From Flavobacterium ustbae (GTDB taxonomy: Bacteria > Bacteroidota > Bacteroidia > Flavobacteriales > Flavobacteriaceae), in NCBI RefSeq assembly GCF_003946915.1, contig NZ_RPOC01000004.1, positions 1-64,000 on the forward strand: a stretch of DNA of 64,000 nucleotides. The letters are read 5' to 3'. Below are positions 34,960 through 44,341 of this stretch, one piece after another; position 1 is the first letter of the stretch, and every line of letters starts with the position of its first letter. The position numbers were made by a program, and so were the translations under genes. The notes below the pieces were generated by a model that was not told the origin of the DNA, searched no databases, and worked only from the letters and a program-made list of their open reading frames with translations.

Positions 34960-35952
34960 ATGAATAAGTTATTAAAAATATTAAGTAAAGCAGGTTTTGA
35001 CGGTTTCTTATTAATGATAGGCACTATGATTCTGCTGGCTTATTTTTTGCCAAAGCCAGGCATGATCAAAGAACCTATTTCGTTGGAAGAAATTGCCAAT
35101 GCAGGCGTCTCGCTGATTTTCTTTTTTTACGGTTTACGGCTGAGTGTCGAAAAGCTAAAAGCTGGGCTTGTAAATTGGAAAATGCACATTATCGTGCAGT
35201 TGACAACCTTTTTGTTTTTTCCGCTCATCGTTCTAGCATCTCGTCCTTTTTTCGTCAACACTGACTTCGAGCTGCTTTGGCTAGGTGTATTTTTTCTGGC
35301 TGCCTTACCGTCTACCGTTTCTTCTTCTGTGGTAATGGTTTCTATTGCCAAGGGTAACATTCCCGCAGCCATTTTCAATGCGAGCATTTCAAGTTTGATA
35401 GGAGTAGTGGTTACGCCCATTTGGGTTGGGCTGTTCATCTCTTCTGCAACGGGAGATTTTGATGCCACTGATATCTTTGTAAAGTTGATTCTTCAAGTCC
35501 TGCTGCCTGTCATCATCGGTATCAGCCTCAACTCACGTTTTGGCGCCATTGCCGAAAAATATAAGAAACAGCTAAAATATTTCGATCAGGGAATTATCCT
35601 CACCATCATTTACACGTCTTTTTGTAAATCATTCTCCGAACATATTTTTGAAGGCTTCACTGCCGTTGAACTTGCCGGACTCGCCGCAGGAATGATAGGC
35701 TTGTTTTTTGCTGTATTCTTTTGTGTTGGACTGCTTAGCCGTTTGTTTGGCTTTTCAGAAGAAGATCGTATTACGGTTTTATTCTGTGGATCTAAAAAAT
35801 CATTGGTACACGGCACTGTAATGTCTAAAGTACTTTTTCAGCACAGCACAATTACCGGAATCGTATTGTTACCGCTTATGCTTTATCATGCTTTTCAATT
35901 GATTGCGGCCAGCATTATCGCTCAGCGCATGGCCAGAAGAAAGGAAGTATAA
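34960..35952 (+). CDS. SBF-like bile acid:sodium symporter family protein (YfeH-like)
   Basis: A 330-residue membrane protein with about ten segments. The conserved core includes GVSLIFFFYGLRLSVEKLKA, GVFFLAALPSTVSSSVVMVS and AKGNIPAAIFNASISSLIGV, typical of the PF13593-type SBF-like family, distant relatives of sodium/bile acid symporters. The natural substrate is probably an organic anion. Divergent from an Lrp-family regulator 155 bp away. Confidence 0.9.
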   Translation: MNKLLKILSKAGFDGFLLMIGTMILLAYFLPKPGMIKEPISLEEIANAGVSLIFFFYGLRLSVEKLKAGLVNWKMHIIVQLTTFLFFPLIVLASRPFFVNTDFELLWLGVFFLAALPSTVSSSVVMVSIAKGNIPAAIFNASISSLIGVVVTPIWVGLFISSATGDFDATDIFVKLILQVLLPVIIGISLNSRFGAIAEKYKKQLKYFDQGIILTIIYTSFCKSFSEHIFEGFTAVELAGLAAGMIGLFFAVFFCVGLLSRLFGFSEEDRITVLFCGSKKSLVHGTVMSKVLFQHSTITGIVLLPLMLYHAFQLIAASIIAQRMARRKEV

Positions 35953-36057
35953 TTTTATTTATAGACGGGAACTAAATATTTTTAGCACTTAATATCAAAG
36001 GAAAATTCTTCAAACTTGATTGTTTTTTTGTAACAAGCTGTTTTAAAATAAAAGAAA

Positions 36058-36090
36058 ATCCGTAGAGTTGCGCTTTACAACTCTACGGAT
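36058..36090. terminator. Bidirectional terminator
   Basis: ATCCGTAGAGTTG (36058-36070) pairs perfectly with CAACTCTACGGAT (36078-36090). The minus strand continues with TTTTCTTTTATTTT. It ends the mesX-mesD transcript and probably the SBF-like gene. Confidence 0.85.
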
Positions 36091-36122
36091 AGAAGGATCA
36101 AAAAAGGGATTAATTCATAGAA

Positions 36123-37151
36123 CTAGACTCCAAATTCTCTGCGTATAATTTCTGCTCCTGCGCTTAAAGCACTCAGCTTGCCTCTTGCCACGTTTCGGGA
36201 CAAAGGAGCCATACCGCAGTTTGTACTAGGGTAAAGATTTTCGATATCTACAAACTCAAGAGTTTTACGCAAGGTATCAGCAACTTCTTCTGGTGTTTCA
36301 ATGGTGTTTGTTGCCACATCGATTGCGCCAACCATTACTTTTTTACCGCGAACAAGTTCAATTAAATTAAAAGGCACACGCGAATTGTGGCATTCTAATG
36401 ACACAATATCAATTTTAGATTTTTGAATTTTTGGAAAAATTTCCTCGTATTGGCGCCACTCAGAACCTAAAGTCTTTTTCCAGTCGTTATTGGCCTGTAT
36501 TCCATAACCGTAGCAGATATGAACAGCGGTTTCACATTTTAAACCTTCAATGGCTCTTTCTAATGCTGCCATTCCCCAATCGTTTACCTCATCAAAGAAC
36601 ACATTAAATGCCGGTTCATCAAACTGGATAATGTCTACACCAGCTTCCTGCAGTTCTCTTGCTTCTTCATTCAGTAATTTTGCAAATTCCCACGCCAATT
36701 TTTCTCGGCTTTTATAATGGTCATCGTACAAGGTGTCTACCATTGTCATTGGGCCAGGTAATGCCCATTTTATAGGTTTATCGGTTAGTTTGCGTAAATA
36801 TTTAACATCTTCAACAAAAACTCCTTTTTGACGTGCAACCTCACCTACAACAACAGGAACACTTGCATCATAACGGTCACGAATTTTTACGATTTTACGA
36901 TTTTCAAAATCTACACCGCTTAAATGCTCGATAAAAGTAGTTACAAAATGCTGGCGTGTCTGTTCGCCGTCACTAATTATATCTACGCCTGCCAGCTGCT
37001 GCTCGTGCAAAGAAATGCGCAAAGCGTCTTGTTTCCCTTCAATTAACTGATCTCCTTCTAATTTCCAAGGTGACCAAAGTTTTTCGGGTGGTGCAAGCCA
37101 AGCAGGTTTTGGTAAACTTCCAACAATTGAAGTTGGGACTAATTTCTTCAT
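36123..37151 (-). CDS. mesD: Folate-independent core methionine synthase MesD
   Basis: A 342-residue protein consisting only of the C-terminal catalytic barrel of MetE. The zinc site is visible as H211-x-C213 in VHICYGYG and C312 in STNCGMAP. It starts with the short MetE-core pattern SIVGSLPKPAWL. The N-terminal folate-binding half of MetE is absent. The gene next to it encodes DUF1852 (MesX), the defining partner of the MesD family, which makes methionine from homocysteine with an unknown methyl donor and needs oxygen. Order is mesX then mesD, 30 bp apart. Confidence 0.88.
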   Translation of the reverse strand: MKKLVPTSIVGSLPKPAWLAPPEKLWSPWKLEGDQLIEGKQDALRISLHEQQLAGVDIISDGEQTRQHFVTTFIEHLSGVDFENRKIVKIRDRYDASVPVVVGEVARQKGVFVEDVKYLRKLTDKPIKWALPGPMTMVDTLYDDHYKSREKLAWEFAKLLNEEARELQEAGVDIIQFDEPAFNVFFDEVNDWGMAALERAIEGLKCETAVHICYGYGIQANNDWKKTLGSEWRQYEEIFPKIQKSKIDIVSLECHNSRVPFNLIELVRGKKVMVGAIDVATNTIETPEEVADTLRKTLEFVDIENLYPSTNCGMAPLSRNVARGKLSALSAGAEIIRREFGV

Positions 37152-37181
37152 AATAAAATATTTTTAATGTGCTGTAATTAA

Positions 37182-38186
37182 TTAAAGATCAAAATTGGCA
37201 GACCATTGTTCTAAGGTACTTTTGTAAGGGGTAATGAAATGCTCTTCTGCATATTTACCCTGCTCAATTGCCATTCGGCTGCGCTCTTCACGGTCATAAT
37301 CAACACGAGTCAATGAATAATCTTCGTGTTTAAGACTAGGTTGATAGATTTTTCCAGCCACTGAATTTGCATTGTAAATTTCAGGACGATAAATCTTCTG
37401 GAAAGTCTCCATCGTACTGATTGAACTGATTAGTCCCAGATCAGTATAATCAGCAAGTAGATCTCCAGAATGGTAAAAAGCCATCGGTGCCACACTGTTC
37501 GGAGGCATGAAAAAACGAACTTTTAAACCCATTTTAGAGAAATATTCATCAGTGAGAGAGTACTGATCCTGCAGATACTCAAAACCCAGAACAGGATGTT
37601 GATACTCAGTACAAGTATAAGTTTTGTTGCTCGATACACTTAGACAAATTATTGGTGACATCTTAAAATACTCTTTATAAGTAGCTGAATTCACAAAACA
37701 CTTATAAAGTTTTCCATGCAAATCACCAAAATTTTCAGGAATAGAAAAATTAGGTTTATTTTTATTGTACTCGGTCAATAAAATACTGAAATCATAATCA
37801 CGAACATAAGAAGAAAAATTATTTCCGGCGATACCTTCGATACGCTGGTTAGTCTTACGGTCAAAAATATTCGTTTTTAAAACTTCGATCAACGGAAGAT
37901 TGTTAATACGATTCTTATCGTCAATACTCATCGTTACTGTGATGATTTCAAGTTCTACAAGATAACGATCAGCTTTAGGATTATCCGAATGAGCCAACGC
38001 ATTGAATCGATTGTTAATCATATTCAAAGCATTACGTAAGTTTTGCTGACGATTATTTCCTCTAGCCAAGTTTGCAAAATTAGTCGTAAGACGCGTTTTA
38101 CTTGAGGGATGATAGTTTTCATCTAAGCAAGTGCTCTCTAGCTTAAACGCAAAATCAGACTTGATTGTATTACCTGTGTTTTCCAT
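37182..38186 (-). CDS. mesX: MesX (DUF1852), partner of MesD
   Basis: A 334-residue protein with the strong DUF1852 pattern: KTRLTTNFANLARGNNRQQN, MINNRFNALAHSDNPKADRY, GNNFSSYVRDYDFSILL, GDLHGKLYK, CLSVSSNKTYTC, NQHPVLG-like QHPVLGFEY, and FQKIYRPEIYNANSVAG. DUF1852 genes occur with MesD and are required for its methionine synthesis. The ATG at 38186 is chosen because the DUF1852 family starts close to FAFKLES; ATG 38234 or TTG 38264 would add about 16 or 26 residues. First gene of a two-gene operon. Confidence 0.88.
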   Translation of the reverse strand: MENTGNTIKSDFAFKLESTCLDENYHPSSKTRLTTNFANLARGNNRQQNLRNALNMINNRFNALAHSDNPKADRYLVELEIITVTMSIDDKNRINNLPLIEVLKTNIFDRKTNQRIEGIAGNNFSSYVRDYDFSILLTEYNKNKPNFSIPENFGDLHGKLYKCFVNSATYKEYFKMSPIICLSVSSNKTYTCTEYQHPVLGFEYLQDQYSLTDEYFSKMGLKVRFFMPPNSVAPMAFYHSGDLLADYTDLGLISSISTMETFQKIYRPEIYNANSVAGKIYQPSLKHEDYSLTRVDYDREERSRMAIEQGKYAEEHFITPYKSTLEQWSANFDL

Positions 38187-38744
38187 ATATTTCTTTTCGT
38201 TAATTCTTGAATCTCCTAATAGGATCGCTTCCATTTTATTTGGTATAGTTATTTTGTATTGCAAATTTTAAAATAAAAGATTAATAACTCAAATTTTGAT
38301 CAATAATAAGGTAAATACTCTATTTTAATTGATTTTTAAGGATAATTAATCTTTTTCGGAATATAATAAGGAAGGAAAACAGATAATTATTCTGCTGAGA
38401 CTTCGGCAAGATTGACCTAAAGTTGAGAATTAATCAATTTTAAACTTCGTTAAGCAACGAATAATAAGATAGGAGAGTATAAAAATTGAAGTAAATTTGG
38501 CTTTTGAAGTTTGTTTTAGTGCGATTCTGAAAGAATTAAAAGTAAAAAAGCCAGATTTATTTATCTACAAAGACATTTGGTTTAATGACCTAAACGGAAT
38601 AAATATCAATATTTTACGGATGATTTAAAGAAATTGGTTTGTGATAATGATGTCCTTTTAAGGATTGAGGTAAAAACGCAACAGTTTTTTTTCTACTATA
38701 AAAAAGATCAATTCCAATAAATAAGTATTTTGTATATTTGATCT
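38187..38744. other. Intergenic region, possible gene remnant at 38473-38627
   Basis: About 560 bp. A 51-codon open stretch (38473-38627, plus strand) without ATG reads VCFSAILKELKVKKPDLFIY and then KDIWFNDLNGINI; it may be a fragment of an old gene, but I do not recognise it. A start-side promoter for MEDS lies at 38733-38740. I saw no recognisable SAM riboswitch in front of mesX. Confidence 0.35.
38733..38740 (+). promoter_or_regulatory. Bacteroidota -7 promoter element
   Basis: TATATTTG matches TAnnTTTG only 4 bp before ATG 38745, so the transcript would start about there. This favours ATG 38784, which has GGAG seven bases upstream. Confidence 0.5.
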
Positions 38745-39335
38745 ATGATAAAACAGAAAACTTTTTCGGTATGTGGAGAAACAATGCAGGCTCCAATGCA
38801 CATTTGCGGTTTTTTTGATTCTAAAGAACAGCAGTATGAGGTAATAATTCCTTATATTATGGAGGGCTTAGAAGCGAATGAAAAAGTGATTAATATCCTT
38901 GAAGGAAGCCGTCATGGAGAACACTGCCGATGTCTAGCAGATAATGGTATTTCTATTACTGAAAATCTAGTAAACGGCCAGTTGGAAATACTTGCTTCAG
39001 AAAATACCTATACTAAAGATGGCGTTTTTGCTGCAGAAAAAATGTATAAAATGCTTGAAAGTAATTTATTATCGGCTTCAAGAGCGGGTTATGAAAGCGT
39101 TAGAGCTTGTGGAGATATGGTATGGGCTCTTAAAAACTTGCCAGGAACTGATGAATTATTAGAATACGAAGCCAGTTTGAATGAGCTAACTCCAAAGCAT
39201 TCCTGTTCCTTGATTTGTATGTACGATACGAACAGTTTCAGTCCAGAAATGCTTGAAGATATATTGCGTACACATCCTTATGTGATTCAGGACGGAAAGA
39301 TCAGTAAAAATATAAAATATGTAGAAGCTTTGTAA
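38745..39335 (+). CDS. MEDS-domain protein
   Basis: A 196-residue (or 183 from ATG 38784) cytoplasmic protein with the MEDS (DcmR-like sensory) domain: MHICGFFDSKEQQYEVIIPY, IMEGLEANEKVINILEGSRH, AASRAG-like SASRAGYESVRACGDMVWAL and EYEASLNELTPKHSCSLICM. MEDS proteins occur with signalling kinases and anti-sigma systems as a RecA/KaiC-like sensory fold. It stands alone here, without a DNA-binding domain. A promoter very close to the first ATG suggests the second ATG is the real start. Confidence 0.82.
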   Translation: MIKQKTFSVCGETMQAPMHICGFFDSKEQQYEVIIPYIMEGLEANEKVINILEGSRHGEHCRCLADNGISITENLVNGQLEILASENTYTKDGVFAAEKMYKMLESNLLSASRAGYESVRACGDMVWALKNLPGTDELLEYEASLNELTPKHSCSLICMYDTNSFSPEMLEDILRTHPYVIQDGKISKNIKYVEAL

Positions 39336-39382
39336 TTGACATTGAGACTTTCAAATCTTCTCGATAATCTTAAAATAAAAAG

Positions 39383-39413
39383 CGGGACAAAAGAAAATAT
39401 ATCTTTTGTCCCG
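39383..39413. terminator. Bidirectional terminator
   Basis: CGGGACAAAAGA (39383-39394) pairs with TCTTTTGTCCCG (39402-39413), with A and T runs outside. It serves the MEDS gene and the convergent lipoprotein. Confidence 0.9.
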
Positions 39414-39441
39414 TTTTTTATTAATTATTTGAACAGATGTT

Positions 39442-40500
39442 TTATACTTTAGACATATTTAGAGTTAAAGTCGTCAAAAACTCAAGTCCGGTAGTTGTGA
39501 CCGCTTTTACGGTGATTTCATAGGCTCCCTCAGTAAGTAAATCGCTTTTCTTCACGGTAATTGATCCCGTTTTCTCGTTTATAGAAAATATACTTTCTGC
39601 ATCTGTAAAGGTCTGACCGTCTTTTTTAATGCCGTTTATAACAAATGAAGATTTGTAATTTTCAGGAGAAAAAGCAGGTGCAGCCGAGACATATCCATTT
39701 GATAAGGCAATATGTAAATTATTCAATAGGATAGTAAGATCATATTCTGGATAATAAGTGCCGTAAAAGAATTTGATTTTCGGAATAAATACTACACGAA
39801 ATGTTGTAGAAGCAACTGTGAATCCGTCTTTAAGAAGAATTGGTGTCACATCATAAGCTTTCTCAGCTTTTTTATCAGGATCTCCAGCATTAGATGCAAA
39901 TTTTAAAACGTTTGAACTAAATGTAACTTCTGTTCCAATAGAAGATGGGTTTTCGATTGCCCAGTTCATATTAGCCGTAATATTCTCTGGAGTCTCAAGC
40001 TCAAAATTAGCAGCATCGCCATAAATTACATAACCGACTGGAATCGATGTTTTATTATCAATACCCTTAATAATTAGTTTTGCTGGAATGATTTTAAAAT
40101 CAATTGTCTGTTTGCCTTGAAAATTTTGACTTTCAGAGCTTGCATTTACAATAATTTTATAGCTGTCAGGAATTTTTATTCCGGCACTAGAAACAGCACC
40201 GTTTGGATAAAGCAGCGTAGTGTTTACACTAATCGCTCCCGATTCCTTACTTACTGTTACCGCTTTAGAAAGCTTATCATTTAAATTTTCAGAGGCATTT
40301 ACTTTTACATTTTCGTTTAGACTGAAGTCTAGACTAATCTTAAGATCGGATGCGTCTAAAACACTCGAAGGCAATGCAATGTTCTGCTTTTCACCATAAG
40401 TTATAGAAGTGGCAGGAGCGAGATTCATGTCAATTTGTTTTTGAGGTGTCTGCTCATTGTCACTGCTACAAGCTGTCATCGATAAAGCCAAAAGCGCCAT
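39442..40500 (-). CDS. Lipoprotein of the zinc-type locus, 5' end possibly frameshifted
   Basis: A lipoprotein (MALLALSMTACSSDNEQTPQ, Cys at residue 11) with beta-rich, Ig-like repeats (ISLDFSLNENVKVNASENL, ITANMNWAIENPS) and no recognised family. The usual basic N terminus is missing. Upstream an ATG at 40535 starts a separate frame MKKQKTTLAY; adding one A to the run of six at 40527-40532 would join it as MKKTKNYASLLIMALLALSM, a perfect lipoprotein signal. The promoter of this gene lies 16 bp before that ATG. It faces the zinc-type receptor and is likely coregulated with it. Confidence 0.65.
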   Translation of the reverse strand: MALLALSMTACSSDNEQTPQKQIDMNLAPATSITYGEKQNIALPSSVLDASDLKISLDFSLNENVKVNASENLNDKLSKAVTVSKESGAISVNTTLLYPNGAVSSAGIKIPDSYKIIVNASSESQNFQGKQTIDFKIIPAKLIIKGIDNKTSIPVGYVIYGDAANFELETPENITANMNWAIENPSSIGTEVTFSSNVLKFASNAGDPDKKAEKAYDVTPILLKDGFTVASTTFRVVFIPKIKFFYGTYYPEYDLTILLNNLHIALSNGYVSAAPAFSPENYKSSFVINGIKKDGQTFTDAESIFSINEKTGSITVKKSDLLTEGAYEITVKAVTTTGLEFLTTLTLNMSKV

Positions 40501-40550
40501 AATTAATAGGCTAGCGTAGTTTTTTGTTTTTTCATATTTAAAATTTTTGC

Positions 40551-40581
40551 CAAAAGTATAGTATAAAAATATTTATTGCAA
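40551..40581 (-). promoter_or_regulatory. Promoter of the lipoprotein gene
   Basis: On the minus strand, TTG at 40581-40579 and TACTTTTG at 40558-40551 are 20 bp apart, the Bacteroidota -33/-7 spacing. The -33 element lies inside the left palindrome of the pair at 40578-40614. Confidence 0.6.
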
Positions 40582-40614
40582 CAAAGTTGCGATATTTTAT
40601 TGCAATTTTGTTGC
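40578..40614. promoter_or_regulatory. Tandem palindromes, candidate Zur operators
   Basis: GCAACAAAGTTGC (40578-40590, perfect) and GCAATTTTGTTGC (40602-40614, one mismatch) lie 24 bp centre to centre. The two halves are also an inverted copy of one another. The right one contains the -33 TTG of the receptor promoter and the left one that of the lipoprotein promoter. A zinc-type (Zur) repressor is the natural candidate because the genes encode a ZnuD-like receptor and a COG0523 GTPase; the motif assignment is inference. Confidence 0.6.
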
Positions 40615-40640
40615 ATTAGTGTTTTTAAGCATTATATTTG
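40611..40640 (+). promoter_or_regulatory. Promoter of the receptor gene
   Basis: TTG at 40611-40613 and TATATTTG at 40633-40640 are 19 bp apart. This also shows that an in-frame TTG at 40638 is part of the -7 box; the ATG at 40671 is the start. Confidence 0.65.
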
Positions 40641-40670
40641 CGCCCAATATTTACCAAATTCAGCGCTATC

Positions 40671-43072
40671 ATGCCCAGTAAACACCAACTTTTACCTTTA
40701 TTTTTTCTTGCCTTTAACCTCCATTCATATTCGCAGAATAAACCAGCCGACACCGTTAAAACTAATGTTTTGAATGAAGTCATCATTAACAATATCAGTA
40801 AAATAGATATCTCTAATTCAAGAAAAATTTCAAGAAAAGAACTTTTAAAAAATCAGTCTGCAACCCTTGGAGAAACACTGAGTCATATCCCAGGAATTCA
40901 GAATTCGTATTTTGGACCGAATTCAGGAGCTGTAGTAATTAGGAGTCTCAGTGGCAACCGTGTTAGAGTTTTAAACAATGGAATGGCCTTGAATGATCTT
41001 TCAGGAATAAGTCCTAATCTTAATTTAATTTCCGATATGGATAATCTGCTAGGAATTGATATTCATATTAATGACGGAAATGTTCTTTTTGGTGGAAGAG
41101 CCATCGGCGGTGCAGTGAACTTAAAAGACAATACGATTCCAAAGCAAAAAGCGCCTAAGTCTATATCTGGTTTTGTGAGAGCAGAAGGAAGCACTAATCT
41201 CGGATACAAACAATCTTTTGATCTTAACGGAAATATCGGAAATAAATGGGTTTGGCATGCCGGAGGTATGAACAGATGGAACGATGATATTAAAATACCT
41301 GGAAATACAAAAGCGCCTATTGCTTATGATCCCAAGATAGATCATCTAACGGCAGATATGGCGCAGGTTAATGTAGAAAAAGAGACTGTTAGAAATCTTA
41401 CTTTGTATCCTTATATCAGTCAATTTGTTTTAGAAAAGATGAAAGATCCGCAGTGGGATTTGAGCGAAGCCGATCTCTATACTTTTGAGGAAAGATCCTT
41501 TGTAGACGGGGCTTATGTAGAGAATCCGAAAAACAGTCTCTACATAGCAGGACAGCCAGAAGGAACGCCATTTTCGACAACCATAGTAAAAAGTATAACT
41601 GATTATGCTCCTGTAAAAAAGGGAACAATGCCCAACAGCCATGCCAACAGCCACGCAGTCAATTTGGGAACGGGATATGTAAGCGAAAAATTCAACATTG
41701 GCGTGGGATTTCGCAGATCATACGGCTTTTATGGAATTCCGGGATTTGCACTGCGTACGCTTCCGGGACACACACATACACACGATGACGGCTATACGCA
41801 TGAAGTAGAAGGAGAAAGTGTTTATCTGCCCATAAATACGAAATCAGAGAGCAATAGCTTTTTGATGGAATCGGAGTACCGACCTCAAAATGGAGGAATT
41901 ACTGCAATAAGACTGAATTATATGTTTCAATATGCTCAGGATAGCGAGTTTATTGCAGATTATCTGGCTAACAAATTTGCCGCATCACGACAAGTGGTTA
42001 GGGTAGAGGTGGATCAGCAGTCTTTGAAATTTTTAAAGGGACTGTCAGGTGCAGATGTTTCTGTTGCAAATATTGATGTAAAAGGAGAGCAGCGATATCT
42101 TCCTGATAATAAAAGCCGTGAGTATGGGATATTTACGTTGCAGCAATTGGCATTCAAATTTTTAAAGCTCAATATAGGGTATCGACATGATCTGGTTCAA
42201 AGACGTGCTATGCTTACAGAAGGCTATAAGCCAAGCAGGGGATTGGCAGGAGGAAAACTTTCTGACAGGGATTTTCATCTTAATCAATTTACTTCGGGAG
42301 CGCAGATCAATATCAGTACATATACCTATTGGAGAGGTTCTTATTCTCATTCTGAACGTGCTCCAGATGTGAACGAATTGTACGCAGGAAACAATCATTT
42401 TGCTATTATTTTGGAAGAAAATGGAGATGACCGCTTGAATAAAGAAACTGCGAAAACTATAGAACTGGAAGCAGGATTTAATTATAACGGATTAAAACTT
42501 TCGGTTACGCATTATCGAACCATGCTGGATAATTATTTATATCTGGCTCATACAGGCATGTCGCGTTCTGGAGGCTTTTTGGTTAAAGAATGGCGTCAAT
42601 CTGATACAGAACTCAACGGATGGGAGTCTGAAATGGCTTTTAATCATAAGTTTAGCGAAAATTTAAATATGCAGCTCGGTTCTTATTTTGATCTGGTCAA
42701 AAATGTAAATGTTTCTGGCGATGATATGAGAAACTGGGGCGAAGGAGATTATATGCCCAATATGCCTACAAGCAGGTTTGGATTTTCAGCAGGCATCGGC
42801 TTTAAGAAATTTGAATTTAATGCAGCATTTGACCGCTATCTTGAACAGCGTTATCTGGGAAAAATATTAACCCAGAACCGCCTATGCCTGCTTATTCGCT
42901 GCTTTCTGCTAGGCTGGGCTATCATATGAATTTTAAAGAGTATAAGGTAGAATATTTTGCTGCTGGAACCAATCTGCTCAACGTAGAAGCGAGACCACAG
43001 AATTCTTTTTTAAAGTATTTAGCACCTCTTCCTGGAATCAATATCTCTATAGGATTAACAGTTACTATTTAA
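40671..43072 (+). pseudogene. ZnuD-like TonB-dependent receptor, frameshifted near the 3' end
   Basis: Signal peptide (MPSKHQLLPLFFLAFNLHSYS), plug (LGETLSHIPGIQNSYFGPN, LNNGMALNDLSG, GNVLFGGRAIGGAVNLKD) and barrel. A His/Asp-rich loop, H367-T-H369-T-H371-D-D with H377, resembles the zinc-binding loop of ZnuD-type receptors. The frame runs into a stop at 42929 after RYLGKILTQNRL; adding one A to the A5 run at 42860-42864 gives RYLGKNINPEPPMPAYSLLS and continues to 43072 with a normal barrel end (NFKEYKVEYFAAGTNLLN). It is therefore one gene with a one-base loss or an assembly error. Followed by zigA-like COG0523, 51 bp away. Confidence 0.85.
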
Positions 43073-43123
43073 TCAAACCCTTTTTCAAATTAAGAAAGCA
43101 TTCAAAAAAATAAACATTAAAAA

Positions 43124-44320
43124 ATGGAATTAAAGAAAAAATTGCCTGTAACTGTACTTAGCGGATTTCTAGGAGCAGGAAAAACAACGCTTTTAAATCA
43201 TGTGCTGCATAATAAGAAAGGACTTAAGGTGGCCGTGATCGTAAATGACATGAGTGAAATAAACATTGATGCCCAACTTGTTGCAAAAGAAAACACACTT
43301 TCAAGAACAGATGAGAAACTCGTGGAAATGAGCAACGGCTGTATATGCTGCACGCTTCGGGAAGATTTAATGCTAGAAGTGGAGCGCCTTGCAAAAGAAG
43401 ACCGTTTTGATTATCTGCTGATAGAAAGCACGGGTATTTCAGAACCTGTGCCAGTAGCGCAGACTTTTAGTTTTGCTAGTGAAGACGGTAAAACCGATTT
43501 ATCGCGTTTCAGCTATATTGATACAATGGTAACGGTGGTAGATTCTTTTAATTTTTTCAGGGATTTTAATTCTGACGAAATGCTTCTTGATAGAGATTTA
43601 ACAGATGATGATAATGACAGCAGAACAATAGTGAATCTGCTAACGGATCAGATCGAATTTGCAAATGTTATACTGCTCAACAAAACAGATCTTGTTCCTG
43701 ATAATGTCTTAAGCATTTTAGAAGCTGCCTTAAGAAAACTTAATCCAGAGGCAAAAATTATCCGCAGTACGTTTGGAGCAATTGACCCTATTGAGATTCT
43801 CAACACAGGACTCTTTGATTTTGAAAAGGCGCAGATGGCAGCTGGATGGATAAAAGAACTGGAAAATGAACATGTGCCAGAAACGGAAGAGTATGGCATA
43901 TCTTCTTTTGTATTTAGAAGCAAAAAACCTTTTCATCCGCAAAGATGGTATGAATATCTCAATTCTGGTTATCCAGAAACAATTATTCGAGCAAAAGGAC
44001 TTTTCTGGTTAGCTTCTAAACCAGATGTGGCTGTAAATTTCAGTCAGGCAGGAGGAAGCATGAGAGTGGAACAAGCAGGTGTATGGTGGTGCAGTATGCC
44101 ATTTAATGAACGTATCAGATATGGCACATTTCTAGATAACCAGTCCGATATTGAGAAACAGTGGGATAAGGATTGGGGAGATCGTAAAAACGAAATGGTT
44201 TTTATCGGGCTAAATTTTGATAAAGAAAAATGTCTTAGAGAACTGGAAAGCTGCCTTCTAACAGATAAGGAATTAACGTATTGGAAAGGAAAAAAGTGGG
44301 TTGATGAATTTCCTATCTAA
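43124..44320 (+). CDS. COG0523 (CobW/ZigA-like) GTPase, probable zinc chaperone
   Basis: A 398-residue G3E-family GTPase: P-loop GFLGAGKTT at residues 14-22, metal motif C73-I-C75-C76 in [18 protein letters not shown], and NKTD for guanine recognition (LNKTDLV). The C-terminal domain (about 270-398) carries [10 protein letters not shown] and [15 protein letters not shown]0523 proteins deliver metal to client enzymes; those controlled by Zur and paired with zinc receptors (ZigA, YeiR types) act in zinc starvation. It follows the receptor gene by 51 bp in an apparent operon. Confidence 0.9.
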   Translation: MELKKKLPVTVLSGFLGAGKTTLLNHVLHNKKGLKVAVIVNDMSEINIDAQLVAKENTLSRTDEKLVEMSNGCICCTLREDLMLEVERLAKEDRFDYLLIESTGISEPVPVAQTFSFASEDGKTDLSRFSYIDTMVTVVDSFNFFRDFNSDEMLLDRDLTDDDNDSRTIVNLLTDQIEFANVILLNKTDLVPDNVLSILEAALRKLNPEAKIIRSTFGAIDPIEILNTGLFDFEKAQMAAGWIKELENEHVPETEEYGISSFVFRSKKPFHPQRWYEYLNSGYPETIIRAKGLFWLASKPDVAVNFSQAGGSMRVEQAGVWWCSMPFNERIRYGTFLDNQSDIEKQWDKDWGDRKNEMVFIGLNFDKEKCLRELESCLLTDKELTYWKGKKWVDEFPI

Positions 44321-44341
44321 AGAAAAGGGTTTATTATTTAG

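Noticed and set aside
38187..38300. SAM riboswitch before mesX
   Set aside because: I could not recognise the conserved core of any SAM class in the leader. A covariance search would be needed to exclude it.
40520..40535. Programmed -1 frameshift at the A6 runs of the lipoprotein start
   Set aside because: The runs do not make a canonical X-XXY-YYZ slippery heptamer in the frame set by ATG 40535, and there is no evident downstream structure. A missing base is simpler.
40638..40670. TTG start for the zinc-type receptor
   Set aside because: The TTG is the end of the TATATTTG -7 box; the ATG at 40671 gives a good signal peptide.
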